A DNA stretch of 8,643 nt, from contig JAQVZV010000027.1 of NCBI GenBank assembly GCA_028708005.1, forward strand, positions 1 through 8,643. The letters run 5' to 3'. The notes under the pieces are model-generated. The model had not been told where the DNA came from, made no database searches, and saw only the letters and a list, made by a program, of their open reading frames with translations. Below, in pieces: positions 1 to 5,615 of the stretch (the stretch's first letter is position 1; every line of letters starts with the position of its first letter). The DNA is from Bacilli bacterium. GTDB taxonomy: Bacteria; Bacillota_I; Bacilli_A; RF39; UBA660. The translations under genes were made by a program, and so were the position numbers.

Positions 1-609
1 ACTAAGTAATTTGTTTTTATTTAACCAAACATAAGTCTTATAATTTGTTTTTACGATATGTTTTTTAGTACTAACAATATTTTTATATTCGTCATATTGA
101 TTTGCATATTTAGTCAGTATAGCCATCTCGTATGCCGTCGTCTTGTTGAAAAAAAAATCATAAAGACCATGAGGATTTATAAAATTAGTTTGATTCATAC
201 CAATGCCTATAGCTTTCTGATTCATTTTATCAACAAAATAATCTAAACCACCCAAGTAATTAGCAATGGCTAACGCAGCATCATTTCCACTACGCAGCAT
301 TAAGCCATATACTAAGTCTCTAAGTGTAATTTCTTCACCAATTTCAATGTATACACATGATCCATAGGCCTTTAAAATACTATCATCAATTGTTACTATA
401 TCGTCTAATTGATTAGATTCAATTGCTAAAATGGCCGTCATTATCTTAGTTGTACTTGCTATTAATTTTTCCTTATGGATATTTTGATTATACAAAATAC
501 GCCCTGAATCTTGATCCATTAAAATAACACCATCACCACTTGTTGTTATCGCTTGTGCCGGAATAACAAATACAAGCAAACTTAAACACCATATAACTAG
601 CCTTCTCAT
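1..609 (-). CDS. D-alanyl-D-alanine carboxypeptidase (penicillin-binding protein, peptidase S11), C-terminus off the left edge
   Basis: Serine D,D-carboxypeptidase that trims the terminal D-Ala from peptidoglycan stem peptides outside the membrane. The visible 203 residues begin with a signal peptide (MRRL, a hydrophobic run to about residue 17, then AQA at 18-20 as a likely cleavage site). The S11 active-site boxes follow in order: S52-T-T-K55 (SxxK, catalytic Ser and Lys) and S107-G-N109 (SxN). The family motif NPHGL lies at 145-149. The third box, KTG, would be expected soon after the last visible residues (NKNKLLS), so it lies outside the window. The ATG at 609 is chosen because GGTGAT sits just upstream and the signal peptide follows directly. 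It lies about 25 nt below a terminator hairpin, leaving little room for a promoter. One oddity is a run of nine T in the coding strand (residues 151-154, DFFF), in frame here, within a loop that usually reads like xxxSTAYDMA. Family assignment is firm; the exact paralogue (dacA, dacF or other) cannot be decided. Confidence 0.93.
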   Translation of the reverse strand, partial: MRRLVIWCLSLLVFVIPAQAITTSGDGVILMDQDSGRILYNQNIHKEKLIASTTKIMTAILAIESNQLDDIVTIDDSILKAYGSCVYIEIGEEITLRDLVYGLMLRSGNDAALAIANYLGGLDYFVDKMNQKAIGIGMNQTNFINPHGLYDFFFNKTTAYEMAILTKYANQYDEYKNIVSTKKHIVKTNYKTYVWLNKNKLLS

Positions 610-633
610 CTATATCACCAGTAAAATGATATG

Positions 634-660
634 AAAAAAGAGGACATATTAGTCCTCTTT
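634..660 (-). terminator. Rho-independent terminator after the small lipoprotein gene
   Basis: Read on the minus strand, AAAGAGGAC and GTCCTCTTT form a perfect 9-bp stem with a 6-nt loop (TAATAT), followed directly by a T run. The stop codon of the upstream lipoprotein gene (659-661) overlaps the base of the stem. The hairpin ends only about 25 nt before the carboxypeptidase start codon, so it may let some transcription through rather than end it fully. Confidence 0.85.
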
Positions 661-1204
661 ATAAACTATATAATCCATGGATTTTTTGTCTTTCTACATT
701 ATTTAGATCGTTTACTTTCCATTTGTTATCGGTCTTTGTAAGCTCTAAATCTAAAGTATATTTAATTCTATCAGTAACATCTTTTAATTTTTTAATTTTA
801 TAATCTTGATATAAAACATCAGACATTACATCATTATCATCTAAAAATTCATCTTTATTAGTAGATACATAAAGATCCGTTTCTTTATTTGCTTTGGCAA
901 AATCAAAAACTTCTATCTCAGTGGTTACTACTGCTGTATCACCATCAATAAGTTCATCTTTTATAGTATAAGTCAAGTTTTGATATTGCTTGCGAATTAG
1001 TGCTTTATAATCATCCTTCTGAGTAGCTGTTAAGGTTTCACCTGCAATAACATCATCTAATTGTTCTATGACTTTATTGTCCAATGATTGATATTTACCT
1101 AACAAATCTTCTACTGCCCTTTTAGGTGATGTCGTAGAATTCATAAGCGTACAGCCAACTAATAATATTAATAATGATATAACAATTATTAATCTTCGTT
1201 TCAT
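659..1204 (-). CDS. small lipoprotein of unknown function
   Basis: I do not recognise the family. The 181-residue product starts with a lipoprotein signal peptide: MKRR, a hydrophobic stretch to about residue 15, and the lipobox L-V-G-C with C18 as the lipid-bearing Cys. It should therefore be tethered to the outer face of the membrane. The remainder is a single hydrophilic alpha/beta-looking domain. An N-terminal helix begins SPKRAVEDLLGKY, and an alternating strand-like part (TYTIKDELIDGDTAVVTTE) is followed by a closing strand (NKWKVNDLN). This layout resembles the DUF4878/DUF5105 class of small NTF2-like lipoproteins, but that is a guess from pattern only. The start at 1204 has a strong GGGAGG site 6 nt upstream. 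It lies 49 nt after asnS with no terminator between, so co-transcription with asnS is likely. Its Asn content (10 of 181) is normal for the window, unlike asnS. Confidence 0.8.
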   Translation of the reverse strand: MKRRLIIVISLLILLVGCTLMNSTTSPKRAVEDLLGKYQSLDNKVIEQLDDVIAGETLTATQKDDYKALIRKQYQNLTYTIKDELIDGDTAVVTTEIEVFDFAKANKETDLYVSTNKDEFLDDNDVMSDVLYQDYKIKKLKDVTDRIKYTLDLELTKTDNKWKVNDLNNVERQKIHGLYSL

Positions 1205-1242
1205 ATATTGCCTCCCTCACTTATATATTTGGCAATAATATG
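1202..1242 (-). promoter_or_regulatory. hairpin enclosing the lipoprotein start codon
   Basis: On the transcript, CATATTATTGCC (1231-1242) pairs with GGCAATATATG (1202-1212) through 7 contiguous base pairs, then one bulged T, then 4 more. The start codon and the last two G of the Shine-Dalgarno are in the stem. The rest of the GGGAGG site lies in the 18-nt loop. It could damp translation of the lipoprotein or act as an intercistronic RNA structure after asnS. There is no T run after it, so it is not a terminator. Confidence 0.45.
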
Positions 1243-1253
1243 AAATTTATGCG

Positions 1254-2636
1254 TTAAAACTCACAATTATTAGGGGTTCTTGGGAACGGGATAACATCTC
1301 TTATGTTTTCAACACCTGTTAGGTATATTAAGAGTCGTTCAAAGCCCATTCCAAAACCAGCGTGTTTTACGCCACCATATTCTCTTAACTTTAAATACCA
1401 ATCTAATTCTTCTTTTGAAACATTTTTATCTTCCATTATTTTTAATAAAACATCTAGTCTTTCTTCACGTTGTGATCCTCCCATTAGTTCACCAGCTCCT
1501 GGGACTAATAAATCAACCGCTGCGACAGTCTTGCCATCATCATTTTGTCTCATATAGAATGCTTTAATATCTTTCGGCCAATCAGTTACAAAAACAGGAG
1601 CTTTAAAATGTTCTTCAGTAAGATACTTTTCATGTTCGGTAGCAATATCTTCACCATGTTGTGGTTGCATCTCCCATTTTTTATCAGCGTTTAATAATAT
1701 GTCAATCGCTTCTTTATGTGTTATTCTAACAGCCGTTGAAGTCAACACATCTTCTAATTTTTGAATAAGTCCTGGCGCTACCCATTTATCAAGGAAAGCC
1801 AACTCGTCCTTAGCTTTTTCTAATACATATGAAATAATATATTTTAAAAATTCTTCTTCAATATCCATTATTCCTGATAAATCAGCGAATGCTACTTCTG
1901 GTTCAATCATCCAAAACTCAGCAGCATGTGTCTTAGTATGGGAATTTTCCGCTCTGAAAGTTGGTCCAAATGTATATATGCGTTTAAATGCTAAAGCAAA
2001 GGCTTCGCCTTGTAATTGTCCAGAAACCGTAAGCGATGCTTTCTTACCAAAAAAGTCTTGACGATAATCAATTTCCCCTTTTTCATCTCTTGGAATTTGA
2101 TCCATATCCAAAGCTGTCACTTGAAACATTTCGCCAGCACCTTCCGCATCACTACCTGTAATTATTGGAGCATGCAAATAAATATATCCCTTATCTTGAA
2201 AAAATGTATGAATAGCATGCGCTGCAAGACTACGAATTCTAAATACAGCTTGAAACAAATTAGTACGCGGTCTTAAATATGCAACTTCCCTTAGATATTC
2301 ACGACTATGCCTTTTAGGTTGAATTGGATAATCCTCAGGCGAATCACCTTCAAGATCAATTCTCTTGGCCTTAATTTCAAATGCTTGACCTGACCCTGGA
2401 GATTCTACAACAATACCATGAACGGCAATAGCACTACCTACTCTAAACTTTTGAATCTCATCAAACATTTCAATATCACTTTCATAAATTACTTGTACTG
2501 ATTTAAAACATGTTCCGTCATAAAAATCAATAAATCCAAATTCTTTTTGCTTACGATGACTTCTAATCCATCCTTGTAAGATAATTTCTTTACCTAAGAA
2601 ATCACCTTTATATAGCTCTTTTACATCAATTAACAT
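1254..2636 (-). CDS. asnS: asparaginyl-tRNA synthetase (AsnRS)
   Basis: Class IIb aminoacyl-tRNA synthetase that charges tRNA-Asn with asparagine using ATP in the cytoplasm. The 460 residues match the usual bacterial AsnRS length. An N-terminal OB-fold anticodon-binding domain covers about 15-100 (QGWIRSHRKQKEFGFIDFYDG). The catalytic core follows, with motif 2 FRAENSHTKTHAAEF at 227-241 and motif 3 GFGMGFERLL at 427-436. TDWPKDIKAFYMR (351-363) is typical of AsnRS rather than AspRS. The C-terminus reads PRTPNNCEF where PRTPGxAxF is common. Start choice: upstream in-frame GTG (2663) and ATG (2651) codons exist, but the ATG overlaps the GGAGG at 2645-2649. That site sits 8 nt before the ATG at 2636, so translation should start there (MLIDVKEL). 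Only 8 of 460 residues are Asn. Regulation: two promoter-like boxes lie upstream, and no terminator separates asnS from the T-box-controlled genes upstream. Confidence 0.97.
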   Translation of the reverse strand: MLIDVKELYKGDFLGKEIILQGWIRSHRKQKEFGFIDFYDGTCFKSVQVIYESDIEMFDEIQKFRVGSAIAVHGIVVESPGSGQAFEIKAKRIDLEGDSPEDYPIQPKRHSREYLREVAYLRPRTNLFQAVFRIRSLAAHAIHTFFQDKGYIYLHAPIITGSDAEGAGEMFQVTALDMDQIPRDEKGEIDYRQDFFGKKASLTVSGQLQGEAFALAFKRIYTFGPTFRAENSHTKTHAAEFWMIEPEVAFADLSGIMDIEEEFLKYIISYVLEKAKDELAFLDKWVAPGLIQKLEDVLTSTAVRITHKEAIDILLNADKKWEMQPQHGEDIATEHEKYLTEEHFKAPVFVTDWPKDIKAFYMRQNDDGKTVAAVDLLVPGAGELMGGSQREERLDVLLKIMEDKNVSKEELDWYLKLREYGGVKHAGFGMGFERLLIYLTGVENIRDVIPFPRTPNNCEF

Positions 2637-2670
2637 AATTATATCCTCCATTACTATATACACTATTTTT

Positions 2671-2721
2671 ATTATAACATTGTCATAACAAATTATAGTT
2701 AAATATTTTTTCTTTTGTCAT
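2671..2721 (-). promoter_or_regulatory. putative tandem promoters of asnS
   Basis: Two sigma-A-like elements lie in the 117-nt gap before asnS. The upstream one has ATGACA (2716-2721), an 18-nt spacer and TATAAT (2692-2697). The downstream one is an extended -10, TGTTATAAT (2671-2679), without a good -35. The region is very AT-rich, so chance matches are possible. I see no terminator in this gap, so read-through from the upstream gene is also expected. Confidence 0.5.
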
Positions 2722-2753
2722 TCTTTAACGTTTTTTATTTTAGACCACTATTA

Positions 2754-3581
2754 TTAACAACAACTCTTAGAGTGGCGTTTTAATGGTGCCTTACTTAAAG
2801 ATGTACTCTTAACACTTTCAATATAATCTTCTTTAGTGAATGTAAATGGTATATACTTATCACTTCCACTACTACGAACATGATAACGCCAACTAACACC
2901 ATCAAAAGTAGTTTCATCAATACTTTTACCTTCACTAGAAGCTGTCTTTAGAACTGTTATACAGCCACATTCTCCTATATCGAAATGAATTCGATAATAA
3001 CGTGCTAGTTCCATTAAATGTTCAATGTCTTTATCAACCAATGATATTGACGGAATATAAGGTAAAATTCTATTTAATAGTATTTTATCACTTCTCATAT
3101 ATTCTTTTACATCATCAACATACATTTTAGGATATTCTGATAACAACCTATCAACTTGAACTAAATCCTGCTTTAAATATTCAATATAAGCTAGATAATA
3201 TTTTTCTACTTTTAATAAGAACTTACCAAAATTAATATCATCTAGCCCTTGTTGTTCAAGTAGTGAAATCCATTGAGACACAGCTTTACCTTTAAAAATG
3301 TCGGTAGCATATATAGAAGTAATTCTATCAATACCATCCCTTGTTATTGTTGGTAATTTTCTAATAAAATCAATTAAATATAAAACAGAATATTTATCAT
3401 ATATACTTTTCTCTTTAATAAAATCTAGTAAACTATGATAACTAAATTCATCTACCTCAATATCACCTATTGAATCAATAAATAATGGATTGAAGATGTC
3501 TTTCGTTTTAGCATCATCTTGTATCTTGATTATTTTTATTTCTTTTTTAGATTCTACATAACTAGGTTTTAACTTTTTCAT
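2754..3581 (-). CDS. unknown 275-aa protein under an Asn-type T-box
   Basis: I do not recognise this family. The product is a soluble, charged, mostly helical-looking protein with no signal peptide and no membrane segment. It begins Lys-rich (MKKLKPSYVESKKEIKIIK). The middle (about 45-200) looks like consecutive amphipathic helices. A shorter strand-like part follows (GECGCITVLK at 203-212 and WRYHVRSSGSDKY at 231-243), and the basic tail ends in SKSCC. Four Cys are present: C205, C207, C274 and C275. AAAGGAG (3589-3595) gives a good ribosome binding site; it lies inside the last codons of the small ORF that ends 3 nt upstream, suggesting translational coupling. Only N31, N117 and N170 are Asn (1.1%), against about 6.5% in the seven proteins of the window outside this gene and asnS. 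With the Asn-type T-box upstream and asnS downstream, a role in asparagine shortage or Asn-tRNA metabolism is inferred. No enzymatic motif supports a specific reaction. Confidence 0.85.
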   Translation of the reverse strand: MKKLKPSYVESKKEIKIIKIQDDAKTKDIFNPLFIDSIGDIEVDEFSYHSLLDFIKEKSIYDKYSVLYLIDFIRKLPTITRDGIDRITSIYATDIFKGKAVSQWISLLEQQGLDDINFGKFLLKVEKYYLAYIEYLKQDLVQVDRLLSEYPKMYVDDVKEYMRSDKILLNRILPYIPSISLVDKDIEHLMELARYYRIHFDIGECGCITVLKTASSEGKSIDETTFDGVSWRYHVRSSGSDKYIPFTFTKEDYIESVKSTSLSKAPLKRHSKSCC

Positions 3582-3584
3582 TTT

Positions 3585-3671
3585 TTAACTCCTTTCTAAA
3601 AACTTTGTACTTTTATTTTTAGTGATTAGTACATTATCACTTTGATCATTATCATTATTATTGTCATCCAT
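3585..3671 (-). CDS. 28-codon Asn-rich small ORF (candidate leader peptide)
   Basis: A 28-residue ORF starting MDDNNNDNDQSDN, with a Lys/Ser/Thr-containing second half ending ERS. The upstream AAAGGAGGTGAT (3677-3688) complements the 16S anti-Shine-Dalgarno almost without gap and is among the strongest sites in the window, so translation is likely. Six of 28 residues are Asn (all AAT), five within codons 4-13, and Asp is also abundant. Its stop (3585-3587) is 3 nt from the ATG of the 275-aa gene, whose own site is embedded in codons 25-28. It lies directly after the T-box terminator. The most economical reading is a leader peptide whose translation rate reports charged tRNA-Asn and is coupled to the next gene. 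A short functional peptide is an alternative. No Cys and no leader/core organisation of a RiPP precursor is seen. Confidence 0.6.
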   Translation of the reverse strand: MDDNNNDNDQSDNVLITKNKSTKFLERS

Positions 3672-3681
3672 TACTAATCAC
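3622..3681 (-). promoter_or_regulatory. 10-bp inverted repeat around the small-ORF start
   Basis: On the transcript GTGATTAGTA (3672-3681), the 3' part of the small-ORF Shine-Dalgarno region up to the base before the ATG, is perfectly complementary to TACTAATCAC (3622-3631, codons 14-17). The 40-nt loop holds the ATG and codons 1-13, including five of the six Asn codons. The hairpin would partly mask the ribosome binding site and would be opened by a ribosome passing Asn13. A second, weak pairing follows, CTAAAAA (3616-3622) with TTTTTAG (3596-3602), ending just before the Shine-Dalgarno of the 275-aa gene. It shares base 3622 with the first arm. Pairing was found by eye; no energy was computed. 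Confidence 0.55.
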
Positions 3682-3753
3682 CTCCTTTATTAGTATTATT
3701 TATTTAGATAGGATTTGACAATTTCATTATGTTTTACTTAAACTTTTAAATAT

Positions 3754-3789
3754 AAAAAAACAGCCTCATCCCATAGGGACGAAACTGTT
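3754..3789 (-). terminator. T-box terminator hairpin
   Basis: On the transcript AACAGTTTCGTCCC (3776-3789) and GGGATGAGGCTGTT (3759-3772) form a continuous 14-bp stem, including three G-U pairs, with loop TAT and a run of seven T immediately after. The GTCCC of the 5' arm is also the segment that can pair with the GGG of the T-box sequence in the antiterminator, so the two structures exclude each other as in other T-box leaders. Confidence 0.93.
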
Positions 3790-4012
3790 GTTCCGCGGTG
3801 CCACCCAAATTGCCATTTATATTATTAATTAATGACCATCTCATCGATTCTAACAAATCTAGTAATTATAACGGTTTACATCCGGCTTAGCCTACTGTTA
3901 TTTCGGTAAACGACTCTGAGGCGTTTTTCATATTAGTCTTATATTTGTTAGCTCACACCATTCCTAACTCGCTTTAAATAGTACTAATATTACTCTTCCT
4001 CTTCACAGTCTT
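3754..4012 (-). promoter_or_regulatory. T-box riboswitch, most likely tRNA-Asn responsive
   Basis: A tRNA-sensing transcription attenuator leader of about 260 nt. The T-box proper, GGGTGGCACCGCGG (3793-3806), is exact consensus. Upstream is a recognisable Stem I: a basal helix pairs GACT/AGTC, then TGA/TCA. The loop E element is AGTA on the 5' side and GAA on the 3' side. The middle helix is ATATTAGT/ACTAATAT, and the AG/GNTG-type distal region (AGCGAGTTAG..GGTGTGAGCTAAC) is present. The 3' side of the specifier loop reads GAAAAACGCC. AAC (3923-3925) followed by a purine is the best specifier, i.e. Asn. The bulge TGGC would pair with GCCA, fitting the G73 discriminator of tRNA-Asn; AAA (Lys) or ACG (Thr) would not fit G73. 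Uncharged tRNA-Asn should therefore permit read-through into the small ORF, the 275-aa gene and possibly asnS. This leader fills most of the gene-free stretch 3672-4043; I see nothing else at 3690-3753. Confidence 0.92.
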
Positions 4013-4018
4013 ATCACG

Positions 4019-4047
4019 ATTATATACATTAGTATATGTTATGTCAA
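4019..4047 (-). promoter_or_regulatory. consensus sigma-A promoter of the T-box operon
   Basis: TTGACA (4042-4047), a 17-nt spacer and TATAAT (4019-4024): a full match to the housekeeping consensus. The -35 box includes the TGA stop codon of the upstream dehydrogenase gene. The expected start near 4012 is just before Stem I of the T-box, so the leader begins almost at once. There is no sign of a terminator between the dehydrogenase gene and this promoter. Confidence 0.9.
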
Positions 4048-5474
4048 GACTTTTTATCACTTTTTGTTGATTTCAATTTATTATTAATACTTCTAGCTAC
4101 GACGACTCCTGTTGCTGAAGCTTGCATTAAACCTCTAGTAATACCTGCTCCGTCACCTATAGCATAAAGATTATTGATCTCTGTTTCAAAATGATTATTT
4201 GTAGCTATTTTAGCTGAATAAAACTTAACTTCAATACCGTATAATAAAGTTCCTTTACTATATAAACCAGGCGCAATATTATCAAATGCTCTTAATGCTT
4301 CAATAATAGACATTAAATGACGATGAGGAAGTGCAAAGCTTAAATCACCTGGAACAGCTGATTTGAGCGTTGGTTCGGTCACTGATTTAGCTAATCTTGA
4401 AACATCAGTTCTTCTACCATTTAATAAATCTTCAAGTCTTTGAACCATAATACCGCCACCTGTTAACATGTTACCAAGGGATGCGATATATTTACCATAA
4501 TTAATAGGTTCTTTAAAAGGCTCTGTAAAATTAGTTGAAACTAGTAATGCAAAATTAGTGTTATTAGTATGACGCTTTTTATCAGCATAGCTGTGTCCAT
4601 TAACAACAGCTATTTTGCCATTATCATATTTTTCCTCAGAAACAACTCCACCAGGATTCATGCAGAAAGTTCTTACCATATTATCAAATGTATCAGAATA
4701 ATAAACCAATTTAGCCTCATAAAGATGCTCTGTTAAATGTTCCATAACAGAATTAGGGACTTCAACTCTAACTCCGATATCGATAGTATTATTTGTTACA
4801 TTTATGCCCAGTCTCTTAGCTTCATCAGAAAACCATGAAGCGCCACCACGACCTGGTGCAACAACAACATACTTACCTTTTATTTCTTGTTCACCGTCTT
4901 TGTTTTTAACAATGACTCCTGATGTGTTATCATTACTTGTATTGACTCTTAAAACTTCGGTTTCTGTCATAACAGTTGTTTTGGTATTATTTATAAGGTG
5001 ATAATACATACTTTTTAACACTTCATAAGCTAGCTCTGTTCCAAGGTGTCTAAAAGGACATTCTATTAATTTAATGTTATACTTACTAGCTTCACTTTTA
5101 ATATTTGCAATCTTATCACTATCTAATCCATACACTTTATTATCAGCGCCAAAAGACAGATATATTTGATCACAATAATCTATAAGTGATTGTGCTTCAT
5201 CTCTATCATAATAATTTAATAACCATCCGCCAACATCGGGACTTAATGATAATTTTCCATCAGAAAAAGCCCCTGCTCCAGACCATCCTGCTACAATATT
5301 ACAAGGATTACATTTAACACATTTATTAGTAAGCCTAGCAGGACATACTCTTTTTTCAATATTTTTACCTTTATCAATAATGAGAATTTTTGCTTCTTTG
5401 TTTAAATTGGTTAGTTCCAAAGCGGTAAAAATACCAGCAGGACCTGCGCCAACAATTATAATATCATATGCCAA
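4044..5474 (-). CDS. FAD-dependent dehydrogenase of the COG2509 type
   Basis: A predicted cytosolic flavoprotein of 476 residues; the physiological substrate of this family is not known to me. The N-terminus has the dinucleotide-binding motif DIIIVGAGPAG (4-14) for FAD. The C-terminal half of the flavin site is at IGDGAGITRG (about 439-448), followed by the helix GLMQASATGVV. Family hallmarks include GWSGAGAFSDGKL (63-75), APGRGGASWF and LTGGGIMVQRLEDLL. A Cys cluster C44-x7-C52-x2-C55-x2-C58 precedes the GAGAFSDGK segment and could bind a metal or an Fe-S centre. Start choice: the GTG at 5489 overlaps the GGAGG site, while the TTG at 5474 lies 8 nt after it and gives MAYDIIIVG, so TTG is taken. 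It appears to be a single-gene unit: a promoter lies just upstream, with the frr terminator before that, and the T-box promoter begins at its stop. Asn content is normal to high (38 of 476). Confidence 0.9.
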   Translation of the reverse strand: MAYDIIIVGAGPAGIFTALELTNLNKEAKILIIDKGKNIEKRVCPARLTNKCVKCNPCNIVAGWSGAGAFSDGKLSLSPDVGGWLLNYYDRDEAQSLIDYCDQIYLSFGADNKVYGLDSDKIANIKSEASKYNIKLIECPFRHLGTELAYEVLKSMYYHLINNTKTTVMTETEVLRVNTSNDNTSGVIVKNKDGEQEIKGKYVVVAPGRGGASWFSDEAKRLGINVTNNTIDIGVRVEVPNSVMEHLTEHLYEAKLVYYSDTFDNMVRTFCMNPGGVVSEEKYDNGKIAVVNGHSYADKKRHTNNTNFALLVSTNFTEPFKEPINYGKYIASLGNMLTGGGIMVQRLEDLLNGRRTDVSRLAKSVTEPTLKSAVPGDLSFALPHRHLMSIIEALRAFDNIAPGLYSKGTLLYGIEVKFYSAKIATNNHFETEINNLYAIGDGAGITRGLMQASATGVVVARSINNKLKSTKSDKKS

Positions 5475-5510
5475 AATAAAAACCTCCACTATCTAATTAC
5501 ATACAATCTT

Positions 5511-5539
5511 ATTATAACATGTACTTATAAAGATATAAA
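5511..5539 (-). promoter_or_regulatory. putative promoter of the FAD-dehydrogenase gene
   Basis: An extended -10, TGTTATAAT (TATAAT at 5511-5516), lies 17 nt after TTTATA (5534-5539), a 4-of-6 match to the -35 consensus. It sits between the frr terminator and the TTG start. The same TGTTATAAT string occurs before asnS. Confidence 0.6.
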
Positions 5540-5577
5540 TAGTTTGGGAGATTAATCCATAAAATTGAAATAATTAT

Positions 5578-5603
5578 AAAAAAAGCAGACATATTATGTC
5601 TAC
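5578..5603 (-). terminator. Rho-independent terminator after frr
   Basis: On the minus strand GTAGACAT (5596-5603) pairs with ATGTCTGC (5585-5592) in an 8-bp stem with one G-U pair and a 3-nt loop, followed by seven T (5578-5584). It lies 12 nt after the frr stop codon and closes the translation-factor cluster. Confidence 0.9.
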
Positions 5604-5615
5604 TAATAATTTATT

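Noticed and set aside
124..170. Frameshift at the nine-T run in the carboxypeptidase gene
   Set aside because: The frame is open on both sides and family motifs continue after the run (TTAYEMA), so the gene is intact as sequenced.
58..246. Plus-strand ORF of 62 codons
   Set aside because: It lies wholly opposite the carboxypeptidase gene, whose protein shows clear SxxK and SxN motifs; no ribosome site and no recognisable product.
1303..2276. Plus-strand ORFs inside asnS
   Set aside because: Antisense shadows of a gene with intact class II synthetase motifs.
2680..2691. TTGTCATAACAA as an operator
   Set aside because: Only 4-bp arms; in such AT-rich sequence this is expected by chance.
3585..3671. 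Small ORF as a RiPP precursor with the 275-aa protein as its modifying enzyme
   Set aside because: No Cys, no typical leader/core boundary, no transporter or peptidase nearby, and the downstream protein shows no known modifying-enzyme motif; the Asn T-box gives a better explanation.
3922..3929. AAA (Lys) or ACG (Thr) as the T-box specifier
   Set aside because: Both can be read in GAAAAACG, but AAC is followed by a purine, the UGGC bulge fits G73 of tRNA-Asn rather than A73, and asnS is nearby. Not fully excluded without a covariance alignment.
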